From Planctomycetota bacterium (GTDB lineage: Bacteria > Planctomycetota > Brocadiia > SM23-32 > JAKLEA01), in the NCBI GenBank assembly GCA_022711755.1, contig JAKLEA010000008.1, positions 124,001 through 188,000 on the forward strand: a DNA stretch of 64,000 bases, given 5' to 3'. A model generated the notes under the pieces. That model was not told the DNA's origin. It made no database searches and was given only the letters and a program-made list of their open reading frames with translations. How positions within the stretch are numbered: position 1 is the first letter of the stretch; each line of letters starts with the position of its first letter. Below, one piece after another: positions 1 through 8,398 of the stretch. Both the position numbers and the translations under genes were made by a program.

Positions 1-1
1 G

Positions 2-97
2 CGCTTTCTCGAAATCGCCACGCCGGCTTACGCCTCGCAGAAAGTCTACGTGGAGCAGAAGCTGGAAAGATTGAAATCACATCGGGACAGTCTGTGA
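2..97 (+). CDS. C-terminal tail of an unidentified protein (5' end outside window)
   Basis: An open frame enters from the left edge and stops at TGA 95-97, giving about 31 residues that end in ...QKLERLKSHRDSL. The tail is charged and probably helical (V-E-Q-K-L-E-R-L). It lies only 7 bp from the stop of the convergent secreted GH-like gene. The fragment is too short to assign a family, and coding status rests only on the open frame and its residue composition. Confidence 0.45.
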   Translation, partial: RFLEIATPAYASQKVYVEQKLERLKSHRDSL

Positions 98-104
98 TCT
101 CCCT

Positions 105-3100
105 TCAGGGCCGCGTTTCAGTCTTGAACATCAACGTCTCCACCCGCTCCCTCCATTTTCCCTCATCCCCCGTCGTCAGCAGCAGGAGGGACGCCGCGCG
201 GTCAGGATCAATGTCAATCGCGCCATCCTGAATCTTGACGTCCTCAAGGCCAACCCAGCGCCCGTCCTTCAGGTCCCCGACGCTGCATTTCATGTTTCCA
301 ATAGAATCATTCCGAATCCATACCCGCCCGATCCCGAATGGGACGAGTAGAATAGCCTTCGATGAGACGAGGTCGCTTTCATCCAGCGATAGGAGGGCGC
401 AGAGGACTTCGCCGTCCTTGACGATTCGCCCGTCAACCGATATGGAACCGAACGCCTGCGCCGCCAGGAGCCGTCCGTCTGCGGCGACATGCGTCAATCC
501 CGGGGTGAGGCCCTTGATGTTCATCCTGACGCGCCGCCCGTTGCACGGGAAAGCCGTCTCCTTCATGCCGCGCGTTTCGTCGCGCCCGTAGGCGATCATG
601 CACGTCCCGTTTTCGAGGGGTTGAGTCAGAATGTGGATATCGTCCTCGTCCGGGATGACCGGCGTCCGGACAACCTCCATGCGGTCAAGAATCCGCCGAT
701 AAAGCCCGCCCAGTTGCGCCGGTTCCCGCATCTCGATGGGGTCGTTGACGTAGATCGTCCGCCCCTTTCCCAGCCTGTTCTCGACCAGCAGCGGCGTCTC
801 TCCCGACGCCGTCAGAGCCTCGGCTCCCTTCGCCTCGATCTTCAATCCGGGGCGCGCGTCAAAATCCCATGCCACGACGCCCTTCATGGCGTTCAGGGGA
901 AACGCCGCGCCGTCGCGCCATGAGATATTGGGATAATTCTCGCCTCTCACGGAAACTCCCGCCAGCGATTCCAGCCGTGCCGCTCGCGTCCTTCGCCGGT
1001 TCTCGTCATACGATATATCACCGGAAATGTAGAGCGAGCCGCCCCGCCTCAAAAACTTTTCAAGCAGGCCGACGACCTTGTCCGACGGGCAATAGGGAAC
1101 CGGATACCAGATCGCCTTCGTCGTCTCAGGGATGGCGGCGAGATCGTATTCGTTGATCGTATTGAAATCCGCGTGGCAGTTCGTCAGCGCCAGCAGGGAT
1201 GCCATGACCGCGTCATGTACCTGCTGCCCGCCCCATCCGAAGCGATGGTTGTCCGGGATGAGGAATGTCAGTTTCGGCGCGATATAGACCGGCGACATGG
1301 TTCGGAAAACGAGCGACATGTTGCGATATGCGATAGCCGTATCCTTCGGCGCTGTCATTCCCGGATAGAACAGTCCCCATGGGAAGATCCATTCCTGCGC
1401 GTCGTCCAGACACCAGTTCTGTATCTTCGACGCGCCCATCCCGAAGGAGTAGTATCCGACCGCCAGGAAATGCTCGATCGCCTCCTGTTCCGTCCGGCCT
1501 ATGTGGTAGGCGAACGCCCCGTTCTCCTCGCCCCAGGCCGGATGCGTCTTGACGCCGAACTCGCCGAGCGTCAGTGACTTTCCTCTGGCGCGCTGGTCCG
1601 TCCAGCGCAACGTCGGCGGGAGCATCCGGATATCTTCATACGGAAGCTTGAAGTAGCCGATGTTGGCGACATCCGTGTCGCCTATGGACGCGACCGCGTC
1701 AATCCCGCCGAACGGGATGCAGTAGAATTCCGCCGTCGTGGGCTGCTTCGCGCCGGCTTCGCGGCATGAGGCCTTCATGGAATTGAGCCAGAGGCGCGTG
1801 AGGGATAACTCGAAGTCCGTCCGATCAACTACGCTCCGATCCGTCCACTCCGTGCCAGGCATTGCGGGCATCGCGGCATCCGAGATCGTCTTCTGAGCCT
1901 TCTCGCCCCAAGCCGTCCTCAGGTTCTCATCGCTTCCGTAGCGGTTTTTGAGAAACGCCCTCCACTTTTCGAGATACCATTCCTGCTCCTGGGGGATATC
2001 GTAGCGCAGGTCTCCGTTGAGGTAGAGAATCAACCGCGCGGCGTCCTTGTAGCGCCCGGCGTATTTGCGGCACATCTCCTTTTGCTTCGCCAGCGTCGCG
2101 TCGTCAATCGCGACGTTGTGCCCGCACAGGAGACACGGCATGTAGATCAAGCCATTCTGCGACACCAGTTGCAGCATCGCGTCGAACTGGTTGAACTGCT
2201 TCTCGCTGAACTCAAAGTTTGGTGGAGTGTATTGAAGGTTTTCGTAGACGCTCAGGCCGATGTCCTTCGCCATGCGCAGGTCGCGGTCCCATGTCGCGGG
2301 ATTATGGCAGCGGGTGTTGAATACGTTATTGAAGGTATCGCTGCCGGTCATGAAGACCGGCCTGCCGTCCAGACGGAAGTAGTTATCGGAGAAGGATAGT
2401 TGCGGCCCGGATTTCACCGCCGATTCGTTTTTCGCCACAAATCCTGTTATTTCCTCATCAACCGTCTTTCCACCGTAGGACAAGGCGCAACGAATCTTCG
2501 CAAGCCCATCTCCTGCGATTGGGAAATCGGGGATTGTCAGCGATTTGCTTTCGCCCGGATTGAGTTTCACCTGTAACGGTCCAGCGGATCCGTATCTCTC
2601 CGCGTTGTCGCTGAAACCCTCAAGCGCGACTTCGCCTTCGAATTTGCGTATCCCCATGTTTCTGATTGTGACAACGACCCGCGCTTTCTCTCCCGGAGAA
2701 TAAAGCGCCTTGTCGGTTTCAATAGATTCGATGTAGACCGCCTCAACCAGTCTTCGGGCCATGCCGACCAGCAGCGCGTCGCATTTCGGATCGCCGGAGA
2801 ACAGGTCGGCGTTGTCAACCCCGACAAAGCCCCATGATGAGCCGGCGAAGGCCCCTTCCTGATGGTGGATGATTGCCGCCGCAGGGCCTCGAGACCGTCC
2901 GAACCTATCAACGGCGTCAAGTATCGGAACATATTTTGCCGCATGGAAGCCCCTGACAGCCGTTGCGGCCCAGCCCGTCGCCGCAAGGGGTAGTTCGAAA
3001 TCACCCGGTGCGATAGACTGATCGGGAGAGGCGACGAGTCTGCTGACCCGCTTCAACGGGAACGACGGATCGAAAACTCCGATCTGATCGGGCCGGACCT

Positions 3101-4532
3101 CAAGCCCGTCCTTCGGCGCGCCCTCGCTTGTGTTGATTCTCAGGTTCCCGACCGCCGTGACGTCGAGGAGCTTCGCGTCGTCAAACCACGCCTCCCCTGT
3201 CGCCTGGTAGATGCCAAGTTGGAACTGGATTCGCGCGGCCATCTGATTAGCGGTGAAGGTGTAGGCGTATCGCCTCCAGTCCCGCGTCCCGCGCGTCTGG
3301 ACGAAATCCTGAAACTCGACCAGCTTGTCGCTCGCATCGTACTGGTAGACGGCCATGTATGCGTAGAATCCCTGGATTTCGCGCGTCTTCATCCATCCCT
3401 CGGCGGTGTAGGCATGTCCCGCAATGGGTTTGATGTCGGCGCGGAACATTGAGTGCGCAAGGCTTCCCCCCTGCGGCACGCATACGCGGGCGCACTTCTG
3501 CCCGGAGCGTGGCGAATCCTCGACAACTGATGCCATTTCGGGCGCGACCCTGTCCCAACCCTTGTCGCCATCCTCGAATCCGGAGTTGGCGATCAGATTC
3601 GGACGATATGCCGCCGGGTGATCGTTCGGAACATCCTCGATAGCGACCCGCGCGCCGGCGACCTTGAACAGCGGCTTCTGGAAGGCGTAACCGCCAAGGC
3701 TCAGAAAGCGCCCGCCCTTGCGAAGGTAGCCCAGGAATGAGTCCCGCGCCTCCGCCGGAAAAGCCTCCCCATACGGCAGCACGACCAGATCGAGATTCCG
3801 GGGATCGAGTTTCGCGGGATCGGCCAGCGCTGCAGAATCAACCAACTCCGCTTCCATTCCGGCTTTACGCAGAATCTCTGCAATACGGTCGGGTGAGGAA
3901 GGCGCGCCGCAGACGGGGAAATCGTCCTTCAGAATCGCCACTCTTGCGGGGCCTGATTTGACGGCGGTCTCGCGTTTCATCTCCACGTCTCCGATGTCCA
4001 TCGCTTTCCCTCCGGCAACAAGCGTGAAGTCGTCGAAGCGCGCCCTGCCCCGACCGAGGAATATCCCGGCCCGGATGGAGAAGGTGTGAGCGCCCGGCGC
4101 GGCTTCGAAGTCATATGCGTGTCTGAGCCACGGCGTGACGCCCTGAAGGTAGACGAAGTCCTTGAAGCTCAGAATCTTGCCGTCCGCGTCGAGCTGATAA
4201 ACCGCTGCGTAGACGTGCCCGCCCGGCTCGCTGGCGGCAAATTCGTCAACCTTGATCCGGCAGCTTATGCTGTATCTGCCGGGCGCGGGGCATGGGATGT
4301 CCTGCATGACCGAGCTTTGGCCTGCGCATTCCAGGCATGCGTCATGCGCGCCGTCGGGGACAATCCGGCAATCATTCGTGAAGGTCCAGATTGAGCGCGA
4401 GTCCAGCCCGCCGTTGCCAAGCATATTCACGGGCTTTGTCTTCCGTTCGGCTCCGGCGGCTGTCGCGGCGGCAAGCACGACGCAGGCGATGACGGCAAGT
4501 CCGAGGGCAGGCACATTCTTTTGCATTATCAT
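105..4532 (-). CDS. Giant secreted glycoside hydrolase (clan GH-A/GH42-like) with CBM-like and GATase-like domains
   Basis: 1,475 residues. A signal peptide (about 1-28; hydrophobic core LGLAVIACVVLAAATAA) implies export. Two similar beta-sandwich, carbohydrate-binding-like segments (about 35-175 and 310-455) share the pattern ANSGFEDG/GGLDSRS...AAVYQ-D...FDD. Between them is a class I GATase-like segment (about 195-290; VAILKDDFPV...GRFLSLGG). A TIM-barrel segment starts near residue 715 (FRLDGRPVFMTGSDTF), followed by a second GATase-like domain (LTFLIPDNHRFG...GGSLYISGD) that resembles the beta-galactosidase trimerisation domain. A nucleophile-like Glu is visible in TLGEFGVKTHPAW. The usual acid/base Asn-Glu is replaced by YLNGDLRYD. 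Likely role: polysaccharide or oligosaccharide binding and hydrolysis outside the cytoplasm; substrate unknown. It is divergent from the esterase-like gene at 4717. Start is ATG at 4532 after a GGAAG; ATG 4526 is an alternative. Confidence 0.8.
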   Translation of the reverse strand: MIMQKNVPALGLAVIACVVLAAATAAGAERKTKPVNMLGNGGLDSRSIWTFTNDCRIVPDGAHDACLECAGQSSVMQDIPCPAPGRYSISCRIKVDEFAASEPGGHVYAAVYQLDADGKILSFKDFVYLQGVTPWLRHAYDFEAAPGAHTFSIRAGIFLGRGRARFDDFTLVAGGKAMDIGDVEMKRETAVKSGPARVAILKDDFPVCGAPSSPDRIAEILRKAGMEAELVDSAALADPAKLDPRNLDLVVLPYGEAFPAEARDSFLGYLRKGGRFLSLGGYAFQKPLFKVAGARVAIEDVPNDHPAAYRPNLIANSGFEDGDKGWDRVAPEMASVVEDSPRSGQKCARVCVPQGGSLAHSMFRADIKPIAGHAYTAEGWMKTREIQGFYAYMAVYQYDASDKLVEFQDFVQTRGTRDWRRYAYTFTANQMAARIQFQLGIYQATGEAWFDDAKLLDVTAVGNLRINTSEGAPKDGLEVRPDQIGVFDPSFPLKRVSRLVASPDQSIAPGDFELPLAATGWAATAVRGFHAAKYVPILDAVDRFGRSRGPAAAIIHHQEGAFAGSSWGFVGVDNADLFSGDPKCDALLVGMARRLVEAVYIESIETDKALYSPGEKARVVVTIRNMGIRKFEGEVALEGFSDNAERYGSAGPLQVKLNPGESKSLTIPDFPIAGDGLAKIRCALSYGGKTVDEEITGFVAKNESAVKSGPQLSFSDNYFRLDGRPVFMTGSDTFNNVFNTRCHNPATWDRDLRMAKDIGLSVYENLQYTPPNFEFSEKQFNQFDAMLQLVSQNGLIYMPCLLCGHNVAIDDATLAKQKEMCRKYAGRYKDAARLILYLNGDLRYDIPQEQEWYLEKWRAFLKNRYGSDENLRTAWGEKAQKTISDAAMPAMPGTEWTDRSVVDRTDFELSLTRLWLNSMKASCREAGAKQPTTAEFYCIPFGGIDAVASIGDTDVANIGYFKLPYEDIRMLPPTLRWTDQRARGKSLTLGEFGVKTHPAWGEENGAFAYHIGRTEQEAIEHFLAVGYYSFGMGASKIQNWCLDDAQEWIFPWGLFYPGMTAPKDTAIAYRNMSLVFRTMSPVYIAPKLTFLIPDNHRFGWGGQQVHDAVMASLLALTNCHADFNTINEYDLAAIPETTKAIWYPVPYCPSDKVVGLLEKFLRRGGSLYISGDISYDENRRRTRAARLESLAGVSVRGENYPNISWRDGAAFPLNAMKGVVAWDFDARPGLKIEAKGAEALTASGETPLLVENRLGKGRTIYVNDPIEMREPAQLGGLYRRILDRMEVVRTPVIPDEDDIHILTQPLENGTCMIAYGRDETRGMKETAFPCNGRRVRMNIKGLTPGLTHVAADGRLLAAQAFGSISVDGRIVKDGEVLCALLSLDESDLVSSKAILLVPFGIGRVWIRNDSIGNMKCSVGDLKDGRWVGLEDVKIQDGAIDIDPDRAASLLLLTTGDEGKWRERVETLMFKTETRP

Positions 4533-4677
4533 TCTTCCAACCCCGCAGATAAAGACAAGGATGACATCGCCGGGCAGGACGCCTCCGGTATCATAGAGGA
4601 TAACGCCCTCCCGGAAAAGCCGGAAGGAACGTCCAGCCCGCGCAAACCGAATGACGCCGATTCAGCCATGTATGCCC

Positions 4678-4705
4678 TTCTGCGAAAACGGTCTTCTGCT
4701 ATAAT
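4678..4705 (+). promoter_or_regulatory. Possible promoter of the secreted esterase gene
   Basis: A perfect TATAAT (4700-4705) lies 11 nt before the ATG at 4717, with a weak -35 TTCTGC (4678-4683, 16-nt spacer). The predicted leader would be only a few nucleotides long. The -35 match is poor, so this rests mainly on the -10 box in the divergent intergenic space. Confidence 0.3.
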
Positions 4706-4716
4706 CGAACGCAGGC

Positions 4717-6741
4717 ATGAAAAATCATCAATTAATCCGCCGTGGCGTTCAATTTGCCGCGCTGTTCTGGATCGGTCTTGCGGTCTTTCCGGACGGAGCG
4801 GGGCGCATCTTCGCCCAGGATAGCAACGCTGAGAACCGCGCAACGGACGAAGGCGCAACCGCCGCGCCCTCCCGCGAACAGCTTGAGAAGCTGGTAGGGG
4901 AAATCCGCGAGATTGCGAAATTGGCATCAGCGATGTCTCCGGACGCGCTGGGCAAGGTGCGCGACCATGAGGCGATGCTCGCGCTGGCCACACTTCACGC
5001 GGAGAAGGCGCAGATTCTCTACTATTACGCAGAACGCGACGCCTACTACATGAAGGACTTCAAGGCGGAGCTTGCGTCCGCGCGCGGCATCTTCGAGGCG
5101 CTCAAGGCCGGAAGAAATCCCGAAGTCCCGACCCGGGGGAGAATCGAGCGGGCCTATATCGCCGCCTGCGACAACTCCGTCCAGCCCTACTGGCTCTTCG
5201 TCCCCCCCAACTACAATCCCGCCCATCCCGCCGGACTGCTCGTCTTCCTGCACGGTTACCATCCCGGCCTGAACAAGGTCAACTGGTTCGAGACGATGTT
5301 CTGCCCTGAGTTGGAGACCATCGCCGAACGGCTCAATTACGTCGTCCTGCTACCCTACGCCCGCAGCAACACGGACTTCCAGGGCATCGGGGAAGACGAC
5401 GTGATGGAGACCGTATCCCTCGCGCAGAGGGAATTCGCTATTGACCCCGACCGCGTCGTCCTGACCGGCGGCAGCATGGGCGGGATGGGCGTTCTGACCA
5501 TCGCGGCGCATTATCCCGACGCCTTCGCCGGGATCGTGCCCATCAGCGCGCGAGGGGACTTCTACCTCTGGAAGGGCATGGAAGAACTCTCTCTTCCCGC
5601 CTGGAAGCGCATCCAGATGGACATGGAGTTCGGCAAGCCGCTTGCGCAGAACCTCCAGATGCAGTCCTTTTTCTTCCACGGCGCGCGGGATTACGTTGTC
5701 CAACCCGCCCAGTCGCGGAACATGAGCGCCCTCCTGAAAGCCATGGGCTACCCGGTCAGGTATCTGGAGCTTGCGGCGTCCGACCACTGGTGCTGGTCGG
5801 ACGTTTTCGCCCACGCCGACCTCGGCAAATGGCTTGCCGACGTCCGGCGGGAGCGATGCCCGAAGCGGATTGCCTACAAGACGTGGCACCTGAAGTTCAA
5901 CCGCGCATACTGGCTCAGCATTCAGGGCATGGCATCCTTTGCGCGCCCGGCGGTCGTAGAGGCCGAATGGGCCGAGGAGACCGCAGGAAAGCGTATCCCG
6001 CTGATTGCGATCAAGTCGGAGAACGTGACCCGGTTGGACGCGGCCCTTCCGGAGGAGCTTTGCGGCGCGGCGCGGAAGGTGGTCGTGTCCTGGAACGGCG
6101 AGATCACGACGCATGACGTGACGGAAAAGCGGTTTATCAGCCTAGCCTCGAAGGACGCCGGTCCGGAGGACGGTCTGCGCAAAACGCCCCGGCAGTGCGG
6201 GCGCATCCGGGAAGCCTACGCGCAGCCCTTCGTCATCGTCTACAGCACGAGGGACGAATCGAGCAAGGCCGCGGCGGCGCAGGCAGCCAAGGACTGGATG
6301 CTCTTCACGCAGGGCAGCCCCTCCTTCATGCCGGACAGGGACATCACGAGGGAGATGATCCGGGACTACAACCTGATCATCTACGGCCTCCCGGCGGAAA
6401 AGACGCTTCTGGCGGAAATCCCGTCAAAGCTGCCGATCCGCGTCGAGGGGGACAATTACGTTGTCGGGGAAAGGCGCATTCCGCGCGGCAATCTCGGGAT
6501 GTCGGTGATTTACCCGAACCCGCTGGAGCCGAAGCGCTCGGTGGTTCTGAACGTTGGGCCGGTCTGGGGGCGCGAACTGCCGAAAAATCACAAGTACGAC
6601 TTCCTGCCGGACTTCATCATCTTCAGCGACGAAAAGGCCGAGGACGGCACGGAGTCGAACAAGGCGGTCTGCGCGGGGTACTTCGACGGGCAGTGGCGGC
6701 TGAGCGCTGATAGTGAGTGGTTTGCGGATCCGGCGCGGTGA
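4717..6741 (+). CDS. Secreted alpha/beta-hydrolase (esterase/S9-like)
   Basis: 674 residues. The N-terminus is a signal-like segment (VQFAALFWIGLAVF) ending near IFAQ. After a helical region (about 50-130) comes an alpha/beta-hydrolase domain: LLVFLHGYHPG (oxyanion strand, about 174-184), nucleophile elbow VVLTGGSMGGMGVL with Ser near 253, acid candidate Asp near 325 (HGARDYVV) and His near 357 (ASDHWCW). The C-terminal ~290 residues (QPFVIVYSTRDES...) form a further domain often seen in large carbohydrate-esterase or peptidase-like proteins of polysaccharide degraders; its role is unclear. The order Ser-Asp-His fits an active enzyme. Ester or acyl substrate is inferred, not shown. It is divergent from the GH-A-like gene, which suggests a shared polysaccharide programme. 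Confidence 0.8.
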   Translation: MKNHQLIRRGVQFAALFWIGLAVFPDGAGRIFAQDSNAENRATDEGATAAPSREQLEKLVGEIREIAKLASAMSPDALGKVRDHEAMLALATLHAEKAQILYYYAERDAYYMKDFKAELASARGIFEALKAGRNPEVPTRGRIERAYIAACDNSVQPYWLFVPPNYNPAHPAGLLVFLHGYHPGLNKVNWFETMFCPELETIAERLNYVVLLPYARSNTDFQGIGEDDVMETVSLAQREFAIDPDRVVLTGGSMGGMGVLTIAAHYPDAFAGIVPISARGDFYLWKGMEELSLPAWKRIQMDMEFGKPLAQNLQMQSFFFHGARDYVVQPAQSRNMSALLKAMGYPVRYLELAASDHWCWSDVFAHADLGKWLADVRRERCPKRIAYKTWHLKFNRAYWLSIQGMASFARPAVVEAEWAEETAGKRIPLIAIKSENVTRLDAALPEELCGAARKVVVSWNGEITTHDVTEKRFISLASKDAGPEDGLRKTPRQCGRIREAYAQPFVIVYSTRDESSKAAAAQAAKDWMLFTQGSPSFMPDRDITREMIRDYNLIIYGLPAEKTLLAEIPSKLPIRVEGDNYVVGERRIPRGNLGMSVIYPNPLEPKRSVVLNVGPVWGRELPKNHKYDFLPDFIIFSDEKAEDGTESNKAVCAGYFDGQWRLSADSEWFADPAR

Positions 6742-6793
6742 GCCATCAATCAACGATTGGGTAAAAGAATAACCATGCGGCTGTGGAAAAGCG

Positions 6794-6814
6794 CCATTTG
6801 CAATAAGCAAATGG
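6794..6814. other. Perfect 8-bp stem-loop downstream of the esterase gene
   Basis: CCATTTGC-AATAA-GCAAATGG is a perfect hairpin about 50 bp after the stop at 6741. There is no T-run after it, so it is at best a weak terminator or transcript-end structure. Confidence 0.35.
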
Positions 6815-6949
6815 TCTGAAAATCATATCCTAAGCCGGTCATGGCCCAACTTCATTCAGCCGCGGCGTGAAGCATGGGCGGACTAAAATTGCCGGGCAGT
6901 CACCGCGCCAGCCCCTATCCGGACAATCGGATTGCGCCCTCCCAATTAT

Positions 6950-6978
6950 TTGACTTCTGGGAAGAGGACTCTTAACAT
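6950..6978 (+). promoter_or_regulatory. Promoter of the ferredoxin-rubrerythrin operon
   Basis: TTGACT (6950-6955), a 17-nt spacer and TAACAT (6973-6978) lie just before the ferredoxin start at 7016. The same two hexamers recur before 58290, which supports their being a real sigma70-type promoter form in this genome. Confidence 0.55.
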
Positions 6979-7015
6979 GCAATATGTTGCGCTTCACGAT
7001 CTGGAGAACAGAGCA

Positions 7016-7204
7016 ATGAAGGTCGTTGTTGACACGGAAACCTGCACTGCCTGCGGCTTGTGCGAGGACGCCTGCCCGAAGGTCTTCCGGCTCGGGGACG
7101 AATACGCCGAGGTAATTGCGGACCCTGTCCCCGCCGCCGATGAGGAAGCCGCGCGCAAGACCGTCGAGGATTGCCCCGTCGGGGCGATAAGCGTCAAGGA
7201 ATAA
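7016..7204 (+). CDS. Small 4Fe-4S ferredoxin (monocluster type)
   Basis: 62 residues, starting MKVVVDTETCTACGLCEDAC. The pattern C-x2-C-x2-C-x3-C-P near residues 10-20 plus a distal Cys-Pro (EDCPVGAISV) is the Thermotoga-type monocluster ferredoxin arrangement: three proximal ligands, one distal ligand, and an extra Cys before Pro. It is a cytoplasmic low-potential electron carrier. ATG 7016 is chosen because GGAG at 7003-7006 sits 9 nt upstream and the family normally begins at this M-K-V; upstream in-frame starts would add an unrelated 28 residues. It is followed at 56 bp by a rubrerythrin-like gene, so electron supply to a peroxide-reducing di-iron protein is a reasonable inference. Confidence 0.93.
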   Translation: MKVVVDTETCTACGLCEDACPKVFRLGDEYAEVIADPVPAADEEAARKTVEDCPVGAISVKE

Positions 7205-7260
7205 CCAGCGGCGGTCCATCTGCCGGAACGGAATTCCCTGCGACAGACAAGGAGAGTCAA

Positions 7261-7803
7261 GTGGCTGGAAGCTGCAAGTGCTGCGGAGGAAGCGGCGGAG
7301 GTTCGGAAGCCCTTAAAATAGCGCTCAAAACCGAGCAGGAAGGGCGTGAAATGTACCTGAAGGCGGCCCATGCCGCCGCGCATCCCTTCGGCAAAAAAAT
7401 GCTGGAATCGCTGGCCGAGGATGAAGCGTCCCACGTGCGCATGATAGAAAAGATCGCAAAAGGGATGGGTATGGACGTCGCTGTGGAATCAGCCCGCAAG
7501 GGAACGCCTCGCGACCGGATCGTTACGATCTTCACCGGCGTTAAAGACAAGGTGGCCAAAAAGCTGGCCGCGTCAACCGATGAAGTCGAGGCATTGAAGA
7601 CAGCGATGGAATTCGAAAAGAAGGGCTGGGAGTTCTACGAGGCGTCCGCAAAGAAAGCATCCGACAAGAACGAGAAGGAGCTTTTCACGCGGCTTGCCGC
7701 AGAGGAATCCCAGCACTACGACATCGTGCGCAACACATACGAGTACCTTGAGGACACGAAGCACTGGTACACGTGGGCGGAGAAATCGCTGCTGGACGGT
7801 TGA
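7261..7803 (+). CDS. Rubrerythrin/ferritin-like di-iron protein with N-terminal Cys cluster
   Basis: 180 residues from GTG 7261, preceded by AAGGAGAG at 4-5 nt. It opens with a small cysteine cluster (GSCKCCGGSGGG) and then two ferritin-like helical halves: SEALKIALKTEQEGREMYL...EDEASHVRMIEKI and VEALKTAMEFEKKGWEFY...AEESQHYDIV. The paired E-x(2)-G...E-x2-H motifs are di-iron ligands of the COG1633 rubrerythrin family, which reduces peroxide or handles iron in anaerobes. There is no C-terminal rubredoxin domain, so an outside electron donor is needed; the ferredoxin directly upstream is the obvious candidate. The N-terminal C-K-C-C is not part of the standard fold and may bind a metal. Confidence 0.9.
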   Translation: MAGSCKCCGGSGGGSEALKIALKTEQEGREMYLKAAHAAAHPFGKKMLESLAEDEASHVRMIEKIAKGMGMDVAVESARKGTPRDRIVTIFTGVKDKVAKKLAASTDEVEALKTAMEFEKKGWEFYEASAKKASDKNEKELFTRLAAEESQHYDIVRNTYEYLEDTKHWYTWAEKSLLDG

Positions 7804-7847
7804 GCCTCCTGAGCGAACTCCGGATGCTGACAGGAAAGACCGAACGC

Positions 7848-8144
7848 ATGGCAGAGAACGCACGGAAAAGAGGCCGCGCGAAACCCCGGATGGGGAAGCT
7901 ACCGGCGAAGAAAGCCGTCTCTGCCGCCTGCGATACGTGCGGGAAGGCGGCCGGTCGGAACACGCACCTCTGCTCCCCCCCGTCGCCGGGCAAGGCTCGC
8001 GCCTGCGAATTCTGCGGCCTGGAGCACACTGACCCATACCACGTCTGCAAGACGATGGCGGAAGGCGTAAAATACTTCTGCGGCAACTGCGGCAGGCTCA
8101 GCCCCTCCCGGGCCAACCTCTGCAGGCCGAAGAAGATAATCTGA
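7848..8144 (+). CDS. Small basic protein with three Cys clusters (zinc-ribbon-like)
   Basis: 98 residues from ATG 7848 (AGGA at 7832-7835; ATG 7824 is an alternative in the same frame). A Lys/Arg-rich N-terminus is followed by three CxxC-based units: CDTCGKAAGRNTHLC, CEFCGLEHTDPYHVC and CGNCGRLSPSRANLC. The C-x2-C-x(n)-C spacing, repeated three times with variable His, points to structural metal binding, probably zinc. It matches no family that I can name. It sits 44 bp after the rubrerythrin-like gene and before the 31-residue Cys/Lys peptide; all four genes lie between one promoter and one terminator, so a shared redox or metal function is inferred. Confidence 0.75.
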   Translation: MAENARKRGRAKPRMGKLPAKKAVSAACDTCGKAAGRNTHLCSPPSPGKARACEFCGLEHTDPYHVCKTMAEGVKYFCGNCGRLSPSRANLCRPKKII

Positions 8145-8241
8145 AGGCTGTCCGGCGCGATGCCGGTCGGCGGACGCCTGATTCGGCCCGGCGTTCCGCT
8201 CAGTCAGTTTCATAACGGTCGAGAACCAGGAGGATTGGATA

Positions 8242-8337
8242 ATGTGCAAGTCCTGCGGATGTAGCAAGAAGAAGGAAGAACCCAAGAAGGATGCTCCGAA
8301 GAAGGAAGAGAAGAAGAAGGGCTGCTGCGGTAAGTAG
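8242..8337 (+). CDS. 31-residue Cys/Lys-rich peptide
   Basis: A tiny frame with a near-perfect ribosome site: AGGAGG at 8228-8233, 8 nt before ATG 8242. It encodes MCKSCGC..., then a Lys/Glu/Pro middle with two similar K-K-x-E-x-P-K-K blocks, and ends GCCGK. Cysteines are clustered at both ends (C-x2-C-x-C and C-C) around a highly charged linker, which looks like a metal or cluster chaperone or a thiol peptide rather than random sequence. It is the last gene before the terminator at 8352. I do not recognise a named family. Confidence rests on the strong ribosome site and composition. Confidence 0.7.
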   Translation: MCKSCGCSKKKEEPKKDAPKKEEKKKGCCGK

Positions 8338-8351
8338 CCTGGCGTATGACA

Positions 8352-8393
8352 GACAGGCGGCCGGCCATACCTGACCGGTCGCCTGTTCGTTTT
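8352..8393 (+). terminator. Rho-independent terminator of the ferredoxin-rubrerythrin operon
   Basis: A 12-bp stem (ACAGGCGGCCGG at 8353-8364 with CCGGTCGCCTGT at 8375-8386, one G-U pair) and a 10-nt loop are followed by TCGTTTT. It begins 15 bp after the 31-residue peptide stop. Confidence 0.85.
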
Positions 8394-8398
8394 CTGCA

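Noticed and set aside
5350..6114. 254-codon frame on the minus strand opposite the secreted hydrolase
   Set aside because: No motif, and the hydrolase catalytic motifs define the other strand as coding.
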